From Georgenia ruanii (lineage in GTDB: Bacteria; Actinomycetota; Actinomycetes; Actinomycetales; Actinomycetaceae): DNA of 64,000 nucleotides. Shown here one piece after another: positions 8,714 to 17,748 of this stretch (positions are counted from its first letter, which is position 1; every line of letters begins with the position of its first letter). Location: the NCBI RefSeq assembly GCF_009193175.1, contig NZ_VUKE01000006.1:62001-126000 (forward strand), in the 5' to 3' direction. The notes beneath the pieces are model-generated. The model saw only the letters and a program-made list of their open reading frames with translations, had not been told where the DNA came from and did not search any database. Made by a program: the position numbers and the translations under genes.

Positions 8714-10215
8714 TGAGCACCACGACCGATGCCGCCGTCTTCCGGCTCGAGGGCGTGACCAAGCGGTACAGCGGGGCGCTCGCGCTGGACCGGGTGACGT
8801 TCGATGTCCGGCCGGGTGAGGTTCATGCCCTCCTGGGCGAGAACGGTGCGGGCAAGTCCACCATGGCCAAGATCATTGCGGGGGTGGCTCCTCCCGACGA
8901 GGGCAGGTTGGTGATCGACGGCGAACCAGTCAAGTTCGCTGCCCCCGCCGAGGCAACCGCCGCGGGCATCGCCATGGTTTATCAGGAGGGATCGCTGGTC
9001 GACACGATGACCGTGGCGCAGAACCTCTTCCTGGCCAATGCCGCGGTGCTCAACAACATGGCGCAGCTCAACAGCAAGGCGCGGCATCTGCTCGAGTCAC
9101 ACAACTTCCACATCGAGCCGAATGCCACCGTCGCCAACCTGGGCGCCGCGCAGAAGCAGATGGTGGAGATCGCGCGCGCGGTCCACCGCGACGCCAAGGT
9201 GATCATCTTCGACGAGCCGACGGCCTCGGTGACCCCGGAGGAGGCGCAACAGCTCTTCCTCTCCATGCACAGCCTCAAGCAGCGCGGCGTCGGGATCATC
9301 TTCATCACGCACAACCTCGAGGAGGCGCTCCGGCACTCCGACCGCATCACCGTCATGCGCGACGGGGTGCTGCAGGCGACCCACCCGGTCGAGGAGATGT
9401 CCCGGGAGAAGATCGTCCGCCTCATGGTCGGGCGCGACGTCGCCTACGAGCGCCACGCGGGAACGGTGGCTCCCGGTGTGAGGCCGGCGCTCGAGTTCGA
9501 CAACGTCACCATGGGCCGGGTGGTGCAGAACATGTCCTTCTCCGCGTACCCGGGACAGGTGGTGGTCCTCGCCGGCCTGGTCGGTGCAGGACGTACCGAG
9601 GCCGCCATGATCGCGGCCGGAGCGATGAAGCGTCGCCGGATCGGCGGCGGTGAGATCCGCCTCGAGGGCGAGCCCGTCCGGTTTCGGACGCCTCGTGAGG
9701 CGATCGAGCGGGGCATCGCCTACATCACCGAGGACCGCAAGGTGCTCGGCATCTTCTCCGACCTCAGCATCTACGAGAACATCGACATCGGGTACCTGGG
9801 CACCGCCCACCCCATGCCGCCGTGGATGAGCCCGAGGCGGCGCAAGCGCCTCGGCGCCAAGATGGTCGAGCGGTTCCACGTGCGTACCCTCAACCCGGCA
9901 AAGGCGAGGCTGGTCGAGCTGTCCGGCGGGAACCAGCAGAAGGTGCTCCTGGCCAAGGGACTGACCAAGAAGCCCAAGGTGGTGATCTTCGACGAGCCGA
10001 CCCGCGGGGTCGACGTCGGAGCGATCGAGGACATTCACGCCGCCATCCGCGCGTACGCCGAGGACGGTGTCGCGGTCATCGTGATCTCCTCCTACCTGCC
10101 GGAGGTGCTCTCGCTCGCGGACCGCGTGCTGGTCGCGCGCGGCGGCCGCGTGGTCGCGGAGTTCTCCGGGGACGAGGCGACGGAGGAGAAGATCATGTTC
10201 GCCGCGGTCCACTAG
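8713..10215 (+). CDS. ABC transporter ATP-binding protein with two ATPase domains, RbsA/XylG type
   Basis: A 500-residue tandem ATPase that energises the two permeases. First domain: Walker A GENGAGKST, Walker B VIIFDEPTASVT, and a signature loop that is unusual (LGAAQKQMVEIARA instead of an LSxGxQQ form). Second domain: degenerate Walker A GLVGAGRTEA as is normal for this family, signature LSGGNQQKVLLAKGL and Walker B VVIFDEPTRGVDVG. ATG at 8713 overlaps the previous TGA. It is the last gene of the importer operon. Confidence 0.95.
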   Translation: MSTTTDAAVFRLEGVTKRYSGALALDRVTFDVRPGEVHALLGENGAGKSTMAKIIAGVAPPDEGRLVIDGEPVKFAAPAEATAAGIAMVYQEGSLVDTMTVAQNLFLANAAVLNNMAQLNSKARHLLESHNFHIEPNATVANLGAAQKQMVEIARAVHRDAKVIIFDEPTASVTPEEAQQLFLSMHSLKQRGVGIIFITHNLEEALRHSDRITVMRDGVLQATHPVEEMSREKIVRLMVGRDVAYERHAGTVAPGVRPALEFDNVTMGRVVQNMSFSAYPGQVVVLAGLVGAGRTEAAMIAAGAMKRRRIGGGEIRLEGEPVRFRTPREAIERGIAYITEDRKVLGIFSDLSIYENIDIGYLGTAHPMPPWMSPRRRKRLGAKMVERFHVRTLNPAKARLVELSGGNQQKVLLAKGLTKKPKVVIFDEPTRGVDVGAIEDIHAAIRAYAEDGVAVIVISSYLPEVLSLADRVLVARGGRVVAEFSGDEATEEKIMFAAVH

Positions 10216-10811
10216 CCCTGGCATGCCTTCCCAACGGTCATCGAAACCCGTGTCCCGAGGAGTGGCTTCTTTGGCTGGAACGCTGCGAGCGCGTCGCGGA
10301 TCGCGGCCCTGAGCGCCGCGCGAGCCGCTGATGCCGTTCTCGGGTCGTCGGCGAGCTCGACCGCCCCGCGCCCGCCGGATGGTGGTCGAGGGCGTTGTCG
10401 TCCACCGGTACCGCACTCGGTGGCGTGGCGAGACCGCGTCCTTGCCGTGGTAGAGACGCTGGAAGCAGCCCCTCGCGTCAACGGTGACGGGTGCGCCCTG
10501 GCTCGCGGTCGCCCTGCTGGGCCCGCTCCCGGGCGATCTCACGAAGGCGGGCGCGCACGAGCCGCTCGACGGCGCAGCGGGCCACGGCGGCCGTTTGCGG
10601 CGCCGCTGGGGTGGACCTTTCGCGTCCGGCGGACACCGCGCATGTCGGTGTGCACGGCCGCGGTCCCCCGCGTCGGCTCGGGCGTGGCCGAACAGCGCGG
10701 GCCGGCAGGACACCGTTTCTTGGTGGCCGGATAGCCGCCCGGAGCTGGCTTTGGGCGACCTCCCGCTGCACGGCCTCAAGCGCGAGCCCGTCCCTCCGCA
10801 ACTCCGCCGCT
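10216..10811. other. 600-base region with no recognisable gene
   Basis: Between the ABC ATPase and operator copy 3 there are several overlapping open frames on both strands, none with a ribosome-binding site and a recognisable family pattern. Arg/Pro-rich translations look like high-GC noise. A long-decayed gene cannot be excluded. Confidence 0.5.
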
Positions 10812-10858
10812 AAAGATCATGAGAAATACTTGACATCGACTACGGACCGTTCCAGACT
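10812..10858 (+). promoter_or_regulatory. Operator copy 3 and promoter elements for the first TRAP binding protein
   Basis: AAAGATCATGAGAAAT at 10812-10827 is a variant of the palindrome. It is followed by TACTTG, and TTGACA lies at 10830-10835. CAGACT 17 bases further on could be a weak -10. The gene begins 123 bases after the operator, so the start site may lie in this downstream promoter. Confidence 0.65.
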
Positions 10859-10950
10859 CCATCAGACCGTTCACCGCAACGTCCGGGGACGGTCTCTCTC
10901 TACGGCCCCATGAGGGGCACGCCGTCATGGGTTCGAGGAGGAATCTGAAG

Positions 10951-12234
10951 ATGAGCAGGAAGAAGCGAGCCGGCCGCGTGGCCGCCGGTACCGTCGTCGC
11001 GATTGGTGCCGTCCTGGCGTTGGCCGCGTGCGCGCAGGACGCGAAGTCGCAGGCCCAGACCGCCAGTGAGGGTATCGCCTACGGCGCGTCCATCGAGACG
11101 TGGCGGGAGGCCTTCAAGGAGGTCGCGCCCATCACCATCGTCGCCCAGAGCTCGGCGCCGCAGGGGTCGGCCGTCGGCAAGATGTACGAGGAGTACTGGG
11201 CCGAGGTGGAGGAGTGGTCGGACGGGAAGATCACCTTCGACATCTCCTACTCCAACGCCATCGCCGCGACCCTGGAGGTCGACGACGCCCTCCGCGACGG
11301 GCGTCTCGACATGGGCAACGTCCTGCCGGTCTACGAGCCGGACCAGTACCCGCTGAACGCTGCCCTCGCGGACGCCTCGTTCATCGGCGACCAGGCCCCG
11401 AACATCAATCCCTTGATGTTGCACGGAGCCATGAACGACGTTGCTTGGTCGACGCCCCAGTTCCGCGAGGAGTACGAGTCGAACGGCATGGTTCCCGTCC
11501 TGCCTTGGTTCTCGGGCGACTCGAACGGTATCCAGTGTGTCGAGCCCACCTCCAGCCTGGCGGACTTCAAGGGCCGCCAGGTCGTGGCTGCCGGCCGTGT
11601 CAACGCGCTCGAGCTCGAGGCGCTGGGGGCCAGCCCCGTCTCGATGCCGTACACCGAGCTGTTCGAGGCGCTCCAGCGCGGCGTGGTCGACTGCTCGCTG
11701 AACTCCATGCGCGTCGCCACCCTGATGGGCACCTACGAGGTGGCTCGCAACTTCACCATCGATGACGAAGTCGGCCTGGCCAAGAACCCCGGTGGATGGG
11801 CGCTGAGCAAGTCCAAGTGGGACAGCCTCCCGCTGGTTGCCCAGCAGCTCCTCTTCGACAAGACGCGGGTCATCCTGGACAACAACATCGCCGGGTCCAC
11901 CAAGTTCCAGGTGGACGGACTGGCGACCATTCTTGAGCAGGGCGGTCAGACCAGCACCTTCGACGATGCTGCCCGCCAGGCCGTGAAGGCGGCCAACGAC
12001 AAGGCCCTCGAGGCCATGCGCGAGAGCAGCAACCTCGACGACGGGCAGAAGCTGGTCGACGACATGCGCGCGGCCACGACGGAATGGGCCAGCAAGGTGG
12101 CCGACGACCTCGGGTTCGGCGGCGACGTCGCGTTCGCGGACTTCCCGGACTGGCACAAGCAGCACGGCTACGACCTGAGCGCGTACCTCGACGCGGTCTA
12201 CGAGAAGGCCATGAACCAGGCCCGCCCCGCTTAG
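10951..12234 (+). CDS. dctP: TRAP transporter substrate-binding lipoprotein (DctP), copy 1
   Basis: A 427-residue DctP-family receptor. From ATG 10951 (GAGGAGG at 10935-10941) the N-terminus is a basic signal ending in LAAC, so Cys27 is a lipidation site. The frame is open to an ATG at 10927 but that lacks a ribosome-binding site. YEEYWAEVEEWSDGKITFDI, DALRDGRLDMGNVLPVYEP and FEALQRGVVDCSLNSMRVA are typical of DctP. It is clearly paralogous to the protein at 14830-16119. It has its own operator, and a strong hairpin separates it from dctQM. TRAP receptors usually bind carboxylates. Confidence 0.9.
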   Translation: MSRKKRAGRVAAGTVVAIGAVLALAACAQDAKSQAQTASEGIAYGASIETWREAFKEVAPITIVAQSSAPQGSAVGKMYEEYWAEVEEWSDGKITFDISYSNAIAATLEVDDALRDGRLDMGNVLPVYEPDQYPLNAALADASFIGDQAPNINPLMLHGAMNDVAWSTPQFREEYESNGMVPVLPWFSGDSNGIQCVEPTSSLADFKGRQVVAAGRVNALELEALGASPVSMPYTELFEALQRGVVDCSLNSMRVATLMGTYEVARNFTIDDEVGLAKNPGGWALSKSKWDSLPLVAQQLLFDKTRVILDNNIAGSTKFQVDGLATILEQGGQTSTFDDAARQAVKAANDKALEAMRESSNLDDGQKLVDDMRAATTEWASKVADDLGFGGDVAFADFPDWHKQHGYDLSAYLDAVYEKAMNQARPA

Positions 12235-12266
12235 GTCTCCACCGCTGCGCAGCAGCTCAGCACGAC

Positions 12267-12310
12267 GCCCGTGGGCGCGGTCGGCGGCGACGCCGACCGC
12301 GCCCACGGGC
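12267..12310 (+). terminator. Strong hairpin after dctP copy 1
   Basis: A perfect 20-bp inverted repeat (12267-12286 with 12291-12310) with a 4-base loop GCGA lies 33 bases after the stop codon. There is no T-tract, but its size and place fit a terminator. It would separate the highly needed binding protein from the membrane subunits. Confidence 0.7.
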
Positions 12311-12482
12311 CGGCGGACCTTCTGGGGCTCGTTCAGCGTCGGGAGGCACTTCCCCGGCGTGCTGGCCGCCGCGGTCCCTCAGGAGGGGGCCAGCGAGGGC
12401 TCCGCATCCGGGCGTCGGACGGCGACCGCGCGCAGGACGTCGCCGAGCCGAGGCTTGAGCGGGATGTCAAGCCCGGGCCGGT

Positions 12483-12498
12483 ATATCTCATGATGAAT
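12483..12498 (+). promoter_or_regulatory. Palindromic operator, copy 4
   Basis: ATATCTCATGATGAAT, followed by TGTTGACACAAC. The dctQ start is 88 bases downstream of the operator. The TTGACA just 3' could be the -35 of a promoter, which would put the operator immediately upstream of it, as at copy 3. Confidence 0.7.
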
Positions 12499-12586
12499 TG
12501 TTGACACAACGGGCTGAACGCTGCGATTCTTCCGACTCGGCGTGACGCACGTCATAGTGCCGCGATTTCCAGGAAGGCGAGACAGC

Positions 12587-13171
12587 ATGTCTGAGCAAGG
12601 TGCCGGTACGGACACGGCACGACGATCCTCGGCCGTCGATCTACTGATCGAGGTCCCGGCCGTGATCGTCACCATGGTCATGATGGTCCAGATCACGGCG
12701 AACGCCCTCATGCGGACCCTCTTCAGGGAGCCCCTTCCCTACACGCTGGAGATCACCCAGTACTGGTACATGCCGGTCGTGGCCTTCCTCGGCTTCATGG
12801 CCGCCCAGCGCCGTGGCCAGCACATCGCCGCGGACCTGATCTTCCAGGCGTTGCCGAGGGGCACCAAGCGCGCCGTGCTCGCCGCCCTGTACCTGCTGGC
12901 CGCCGTCGCGCTGGCGGGCATGGCCTACTACGGCTGGCACGAAGCGATCAAGGCCTGGGAGATCCGCAAGCACGCGGGCATCTCCCCGCTGCCGGCATGG
13001 CCGCTGTACTTCCTGCCGTCGCTGGCCTTCGGCGTGATGACGGTCCAGTTCGTCGCTGCGGCGATCGGCTTCATCCGGCACGGCGTCGGCCTCTCCATCG
13101 AGGAGGCCGAGCTGCAGTCGGTCGACCTGGAGGACGGCGTCCCGCACACACCCCAGCACGAGGAGCGTTGA
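12587..13171 (+). CDS. dctQ: TRAP transporter small permease (DctQ)
   Basis: A 194-residue protein with four hydrophobic segments, the usual layout of the DctQ subunit. YTLEITQYWYMPVVAFLGFMAAQRRGQHIAADLIFQAL is characteristic: in DctQ an Arg/His-rich motif after the second segment is followed by an Asp. ATG 12587 follows AGGAAGGCGA. The TGA overlaps the ATG of dctM, so the two membrane subunits are translationally coupled. Confidence 0.9.
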   Translation: MSEQGAGTDTARRSSAVDLLIEVPAVIVTMVMMVQITANALMRTLFREPLPYTLEITQYWYMPVVAFLGFMAAQRRGQHIAADLIFQALPRGTKRAVLAALYLLAAVALAGMAYYGWHEAIKAWEIRKHAGISPLPAWPLYFLPSLAFGVMTVQFVAAAIGFIRHGVGLSIEEAELQSVDLEDGVPHTPQHEER

Positions 13172-14658
13172 TGACGACGACCGAGCTCAGCCGGGTCCAG
13201 GTGCCCGAAGAGGGCAGGGCCCGCAGGCGTCGCGTCGGCTCCCGGCTGCTGTTCGTCCTGTCGATCGGCGGCCTCGTGGTGTTGACCGCCGCGATGTTCA
13301 TGCCACTGGTGCCCGAGGCCCTGGGCGTCATCGCGTGCGTCCTGATGCTGTTGCTGATCTTCCTGCGGGTGCCCGTCTCGCTCGCGATGATGCTGCCCTC
13401 GCTGCTGGGCATGTACGCCATGCGCGGCTGGTCCTTGGTGGAGTCCTCGCTCTCCACGATGCCGTACGCGCAGACCGCCACATGGAGCCTCAGCGTCATC
13501 CCGATGTTCATCCTGATGGGGCTCCTGCTCTGGAAGGCCGGCCTGACCGAGGCCCTCTACGTGGCGGCACAGCGATGGTTGGGCTGGATGCCGGGCGGCT
13601 TGGCCGTGGGCACCAACCTCGCCGGCGCCGGGCTGGCTGCCGTCAGCGGCTCCTCGGTCGGCACCACCTACGCCCTGGCCCGCGTCGGTGTGCCGGAGAT
13701 GCTCCGCGCGGGTTACGACAAGCGGCTCGCGATCGGCGCCGTCATCGTCGCCGGTCTGCCCGGCCAGCTCATCCCGCCCAGCATCATGCTGGTGATCTAC
13801 GCCGGCATCGCCGAGGTGCCGGTGGGTCCCCAGCTGATGGCCGGCATCGGTCCGGGCGTGCTTGTCGCGATCATGTTCACCGGCATGCTCATCGCCTTCG
13901 CCACCCTGCGCCCCGAGTGGGGTGGGCGCGGCCCCGAGGGGCTCCGCGAGTCTCACACATGGGGCGTGCGCTTCAGGTCCCTGCTGTCGGTGTGGCCGGT
14001 GCCCCTGGTCATCGCCGTGATCGTCTGGGGCACCTTCTCGGGCGTCTTCACCGCCAGTGAGGCCGGTGCCGCCTCCGCGCTCCTCGCGCTGATCATCACC
14101 CTGATCTGGCGCCGGCACTCGGGGTCCTGGCGAGCCGTGGCCGACGCGGCCGTCGCGACGGTGAGCAGCGTGGGTGCCATCTTCTTCATGCTCGTCGGCG
14201 TGGAGATGCTCTCCCGGATGATGGTGCTCACCGGCATCACGACCGGCTTCTCCAACCTCGTCGACGAGTTGGCGCTGGGCCGGGTCGGCTTCCTGCTGAT
14301 GATGCTGCTGGTGTACCTGGTGCTGGGCACATTCCTCGAGCCGCTGCCGATGCTCGTGCTCACCGTGCCGATCCTCATCCCCACGCTGCAGGCGCTCGAC
14401 ATCTCGCTGCTGTGGTTCGGCGTCTTCGCCGTGTTCATGGGCGAGCTGGCGGTGATCTCGCCGCCAGTGGGCATCCTCGCGTTCATCATCTACAGCATCG
14501 TCAAGGACCCCGAGGTCAACCGCGGCCAAAAGATCACCATGGGCGACGTCTTCGTTGCCGCCACCTGGTTCATGCCGATGGCGGTCCTGGTCTCCTTGCT
14601 GCTGATCTTCTTCCCGGAGGTCGCGACCTTCATTCCGGACCTGATGTCGAGCAAGTAG
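13171..14658 (+). CDS. dctM: TRAP transporter large permease (DctM)
   Basis: A 495-residue integral membrane protein with about 12-14 hydrophobic stretches. MPGGLAVGTNLAGAGLAAVSGSS, LIPPSIMLVIYAGIAEVP and PPVGILAFIIYSIVKDP are DctM signatures. It forms the ion-driven channel with DctQ; both binding proteins in the window could feed it. The N-terminal ~25 residues are an Arg-rich extension before the first membrane segment. Confidence 0.93.
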   Translation: MTTTELSRVQVPEEGRARRRRVGSRLLFVLSIGGLVVLTAAMFMPLVPEALGVIACVLMLLLIFLRVPVSLAMMLPSLLGMYAMRGWSLVESSLSTMPYAQTATWSLSVIPMFILMGLLLWKAGLTEALYVAAQRWLGWMPGGLAVGTNLAGAGLAAVSGSSVGTTYALARVGVPEMLRAGYDKRLAIGAVIVAGLPGQLIPPSIMLVIYAGIAEVPVGPQLMAGIGPGVLVAIMFTGMLIAFATLRPEWGGRGPEGLRESHTWGVRFRSLLSVWPVPLVIAVIVWGTFSGVFTASEAGAASALLALIITLIWRRHSGSWRAVADAAVATVSSVGAIFFMLVGVEMLSRMMVLTGITTGFSNLVDELALGRVGFLLMMLLVYLVLGTFLEPLPMLVLTVPILIPTLQALDISLLWFGVFAVFMGELAVISPPVGILAFIIYSIVKDPEVNRGQKITMGDVFVAATWFMPMAVLVSLLLIFFPEVATFIPDLMSSK

Positions 14659-14751
14659 CGCCGCTGCTGGCCGCCGAGCTGCGGTCCGGCGACTGCGAGG
14701 CCGAGCGCCGTCATGGCGGGCTCCGCCCGTACCGGAACGGCACGCCGCCGC

Positions 14752-14779
14752 TTGACTAAATCATCATGAGAAATATGCT
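14752..14779 (+). promoter_or_regulatory. Promoter with operator copy 5 for dctP2-ALDH-SDR
   Basis: AATCATCATGAGAAAT at 14759-14774 lies between TTGACT (14752-14757) and TATGCT (14774-14779), spacing 16. This is one of the clearest examples of operator-in-spacer architecture in the window. Confidence 0.8.
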
Positions 14780-14829
14780 GGCGTGGCAGGTTCGCCCTGT
14801 GCGGCGCCACTAAGCCGAGAGAGGTAATA

Positions 14830-16119
14830 GTGCGAGACTTCCGTCCCACGCGCAGCGGCCGAGTCCGCTGCGCCACCCTCGCCCTGCTGGTCAGTGCGGG
14901 CGCCCTGACCCTCACCGCCTGCGCCGAGAAGGCTAGCTCCCGCGCGTCCGTCGGCGGGGAGGGGGTGGCGGCCGGCGCTTCGATGGAGGAGTACCAAGCG
15001 GCCTTCGAGTCGATCGACCCCATCACTCTCAACACCCAGTCGCCCGCTCCCAAGGGCTCGCCGGTGGGCAAGAACTTCGAGGACTACTTCGCTGCCGTCG
15101 AGGAGTGGTCGGACGGCAAGATCACGTTCAACGTCTCGTGGGCCAACGCCGTGGCCGCCGCGCCCGAGGTCGACGAGGCGCTGGCCGACGGCCGGCTCGA
15201 CGTCGGCAGTGTCATGGCCGGTTACGACTCGGACAACTTCCCGGCGTACGCGGCGCTGTCCGACACCTCTTACATGGGCAACGGCAACCCGCTCGAGATG
15301 GTGATGGTGCCCCACGGCTACGTGACCGAGCTGGCGCTGGCGAACGAGCAGGTGACCGCCGAGTTCGAGGCGAAGGGGCTGAAGATCCTGGCCCCGGTCT
15401 TCACCGGGGGCATCAACGGCATCTACTGCTCCGACGAGCGTCGCTCGCTGGACGAGCTGAAGGGTGCGCAGGTCCGCATCTCCGGCAGCGCCCACGCCGC
15501 GGAGGCCCAGGCCCTGGGCATGTCCCCGGTCTCGCTGGCCTTCGAGGAGGTCTACGAGGCCCTGCAGCGCGGGGTGCTGGACTGTGCGTTCGCCGGCGCG
15601 ACCGTCGTGCAGCTCGGCGACCTGCTCTCCGTGGCACCGCACGTGATCCTGGGCAAACAGGTCAGCCTCGGCCAGGTGCCGTCGGCGCTCGCGATGAGCG
15701 AGGCGGTGTGGGGTGACCTCCCGCTGGTCGCGCAGCAGCTGCTCTACGACCGCGGCGACGTGTTCGTGGAGTCGAACATGCGGGGCCTGCTCGGCATGTT
15801 CGAGGACGTGCTCGGCGCGGTCGACGGCAAGGGCGGCTCCATCGGCGGCCTGGATGACCAGGCCCAGGAGGCCCTGGACCGGGGCAACGCCGCCTTCTTG
15901 GCGGCGGTGGCCGACAACGACCGGATCGAGGGCGCCCCCGACCTGGTCGCGAAGATCGAGGAGGCCTCGGCACGGTGGCGCGAGAAGGTCGCCGACCTGG
16001 GGTACGACACCTCTGTCGAGTATGCCGAGTTCCCGGCATGGGTCGCCGACAACCCGATCGAGCTCGAGCCCTACATGGAGAAGGTACGGGCGCTGCTCGA
16101 CGAGCACCGTCCCGCCTGA
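14830..16119 (+). CDS. dctP: TRAP transporter substrate-binding lipoprotein (DctP), copy 2
   Basis: A 429-residue DctP-family receptor starting at GTG 14830 after GAGAGGTAATA. The signal region ends in LTAC, so Cys31 is the likely lipidation site. It shares blocks with copy 1: EEWSDGKITFNVSWANAVAAAPEVDEALADGRLDVG against EEWSDGKITFDISYSNAIAA in the other, and FEEVYEALQRGVLDCAF. The two are diverged paralogues, suggesting related but different ligands for one DctQM channel. It heads an operon with the aldehyde dehydrogenase and the SDR, so its ligand may be processed by these enzymes (inference). Confidence 0.9.
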   Translation: MRDFRPTRSGRVRCATLALLVSAGALTLTACAEKASSRASVGGEGVAAGASMEEYQAAFESIDPITLNTQSPAPKGSPVGKNFEDYFAAVEEWSDGKITFNVSWANAVAAAPEVDEALADGRLDVGSVMAGYDSDNFPAYAALSDTSYMGNGNPLEMVMVPHGYVTELALANEQVTAEFEAKGLKILAPVFTGGINGIYCSDERRSLDELKGAQVRISGSAHAAEAQALGMSPVSLAFEEVYEALQRGVLDCAFAGATVVQLGDLLSVAPHVILGKQVSLGQVPSALAMSEAVWGDLPLVAQQLLYDRGDVFVESNMRGLLGMFEDVLGAVDGKGGSIGGLDDQAQEALDRGNAAFLAAVADNDRIEGAPDLVAKIEEASARWREKVADLGYDTSVEYAEFPAWVADNPIELEPYMEKVRALLDEHRPA

Positions 16120-16164
16120 CCCGCAGCACCTGTCCCACCCCCTAAGTACCCAGCGAGGAGAGAC

Positions 16165-17691
16165 GTGACCACGCAAGCAGGAGTGATCGATCACAGTTCC
16201 GGTGACTCGACCACGATCGTGGACGGCGCGACCGTCGCCGACGAGGCCGCTCGATTCATCTCCGCGGGGGTGGTCCCGCACGTGATCGGCGGCGAACGAC
16301 GCGAGTCGATCGCCGGCGGGCAGCGGGAGCTGGTCAACCCGTCGACCGGCAACACCTTCGGCGCCGTCGCCGACGGGACGGCCGAGGACCTGGACGCGGC
16401 CGTCCAGGCCGCACGGCAGGCCTACGACGACGGCCGCTGGCGCCACTTGGCGCCGCGCGAGCAGGAGGCGCGGCTGCACCGTCTCGCCGACCTGCTCGAG
16501 CAGCACAAGGAGGTGACCGGCGACCTGGACGCCCTCGACGCCGGCATCCTGCGCCGCTACGCGAGCTACATCTCGCAGTACTCCGCCAACGCCCTGCGCT
16601 ACTACGCCGGCTGGCCCACCAAGATGGTCGGTCAGATCCCGCCGGTCGGACCGGACTACGTCGTGCAGGAGCGGGTCGAGCCGATCGGCGTCATGGGTGT
16701 CATCAAGCCGTGGAACGGGCCGGGCGCGATCTTCGCGCAGGTCGCACCTGCACTCGCGGCGGGGAACTCGGTCGTGCTCAAGCCGGCCGAGCACAGCCCG
16801 CTCAGTGCGACGTACATGGCCCTCCTCGCCCTGGAGGCCGGCATCCCCCCGGGTGTGTTCAACGTGGTCCACGGGGACGGCGTGGTGGGCAGCGCCCTCG
16901 TCGCCCATCGCGGGGTCAACAGACTTTCCTTCACCGGCTCGGTGGGCACCGGTCGGGCGCTGGCCGCCGCCGCCGCGCAGACCTTCAAGAAGGTCAACCT
17001 GGAGCTGGGCGGCAAGTCCCCGGTGCTGGTCTTCCCGGACGCCGACCTCGAGACGGCGGTCGCCGCGGCGACCACCACCGTGTGGAACAACTCCGGCCAG
17101 GTCTGCACGGCCGGCACCCGGACGCTGGTCCACCGCAGCATCTACGACGAGTTCGTCGACGAGGCGGTGCGCGTCTCCCAGGACCTCACGGTGGGCAACG
17201 CCTTCGATCCCGCCAGCCAGCTCGGCCCGCTGATCACCCCCGCTCAGCTGGCGAAGGTTCGCTCCTACGTCGAGCTGGGCAAGTCCGAGGGGGCGACCAT
17301 GCGCTTCGAAGGCAGCGTGAGCTGCTCGGGAGGCAACTACCAGGCCCCGGTCATCTTCGCGGACGTGCGCAACGACATGACCATCGCGCGCGAGGAGATC
17401 TTCGGCCCCGTGATGTCGATCATCCCGTTCGATGACGAGGCCGAAGCGTATCGCCTGGCCAACGACTCCGAGTTCGGGCTCGCGGCCGGTGTCTTCACCA
17501 CCGACATCGCCCGGGCGAACCGGGCGGCGGCCGCGCTGGACGCCGGCACCGTCTGGTTGAACTGCTACCAGGTCACCGACGCGGCGGTCTCCTACGGCGG
17601 CGCCAAGGCCTCTGGTTACGGCCGGAGCCTCGGGGCGCCCGCCCTCGAGGAGTACACGCGGCGCAAGGCCGTCTGGTCCCGCAACTACTGA
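16165..17691 (+). CDS. NAD(P)-dependent aldehyde dehydrogenase
   Basis: A 508-residue ALDH-superfamily enzyme that oxidises an aldehyde to an acid. LELGGKSP gives the general-base Glu280 and NSGQVCTAGTR gives the catalytic Cys314. FTGSVGTGRA is the cofactor-loop motif and EEIFGPVMSIIPF is the usual C-terminal block. GTG 16165 follows GAGGAGAGAC. It lies 45 bases after dctP2. The substrate aldehyde is unknown; the P450 or the SDR next to it could supply it. Confidence 0.93.
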   Translation: MTTQAGVIDHSSGDSTTIVDGATVADEAARFISAGVVPHVIGGERRESIAGGQRELVNPSTGNTFGAVADGTAEDLDAAVQAARQAYDDGRWRHLAPREQEARLHRLADLLEQHKEVTGDLDALDAGILRRYASYISQYSANALRYYAGWPTKMVGQIPPVGPDYVVQERVEPIGVMGVIKPWNGPGAIFAQVAPALAAGNSVVLKPAEHSPLSATYMALLALEAGIPPGVFNVVHGDGVVGSALVAHRGVNRLSFTGSVGTGRALAAAAAQTFKKVNLELGGKSPVLVFPDADLETAVAAATTTVWNNSGQVCTAGTRTLVHRSIYDEFVDEAVRVSQDLTVGNAFDPASQLGPLITPAQLAKVRSYVELGKSEGATMRFEGSVSCSGGNYQAPVIFADVRNDMTIAREEIFGPVMSIIPFDDEAEAYRLANDSEFGLAAGVFTTDIARANRAAAALDAGTVWLNCYQVTDAAVSYGGAKASGYGRSLGAPALEEYTRRKAVWSRNY

Positions 17692-17748
17692 CCCGCACCA
17701 CCACTCCGTCCACCGCGGGCGGACAGATACACAGACTGGAATGGACAC

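Noticed and set aside
10212-10801. Several short frames between the ABC ATPase and dctP1
   Set aside because: No ribosome-binding sites and no family resemblance; kept only as an intergenic region.
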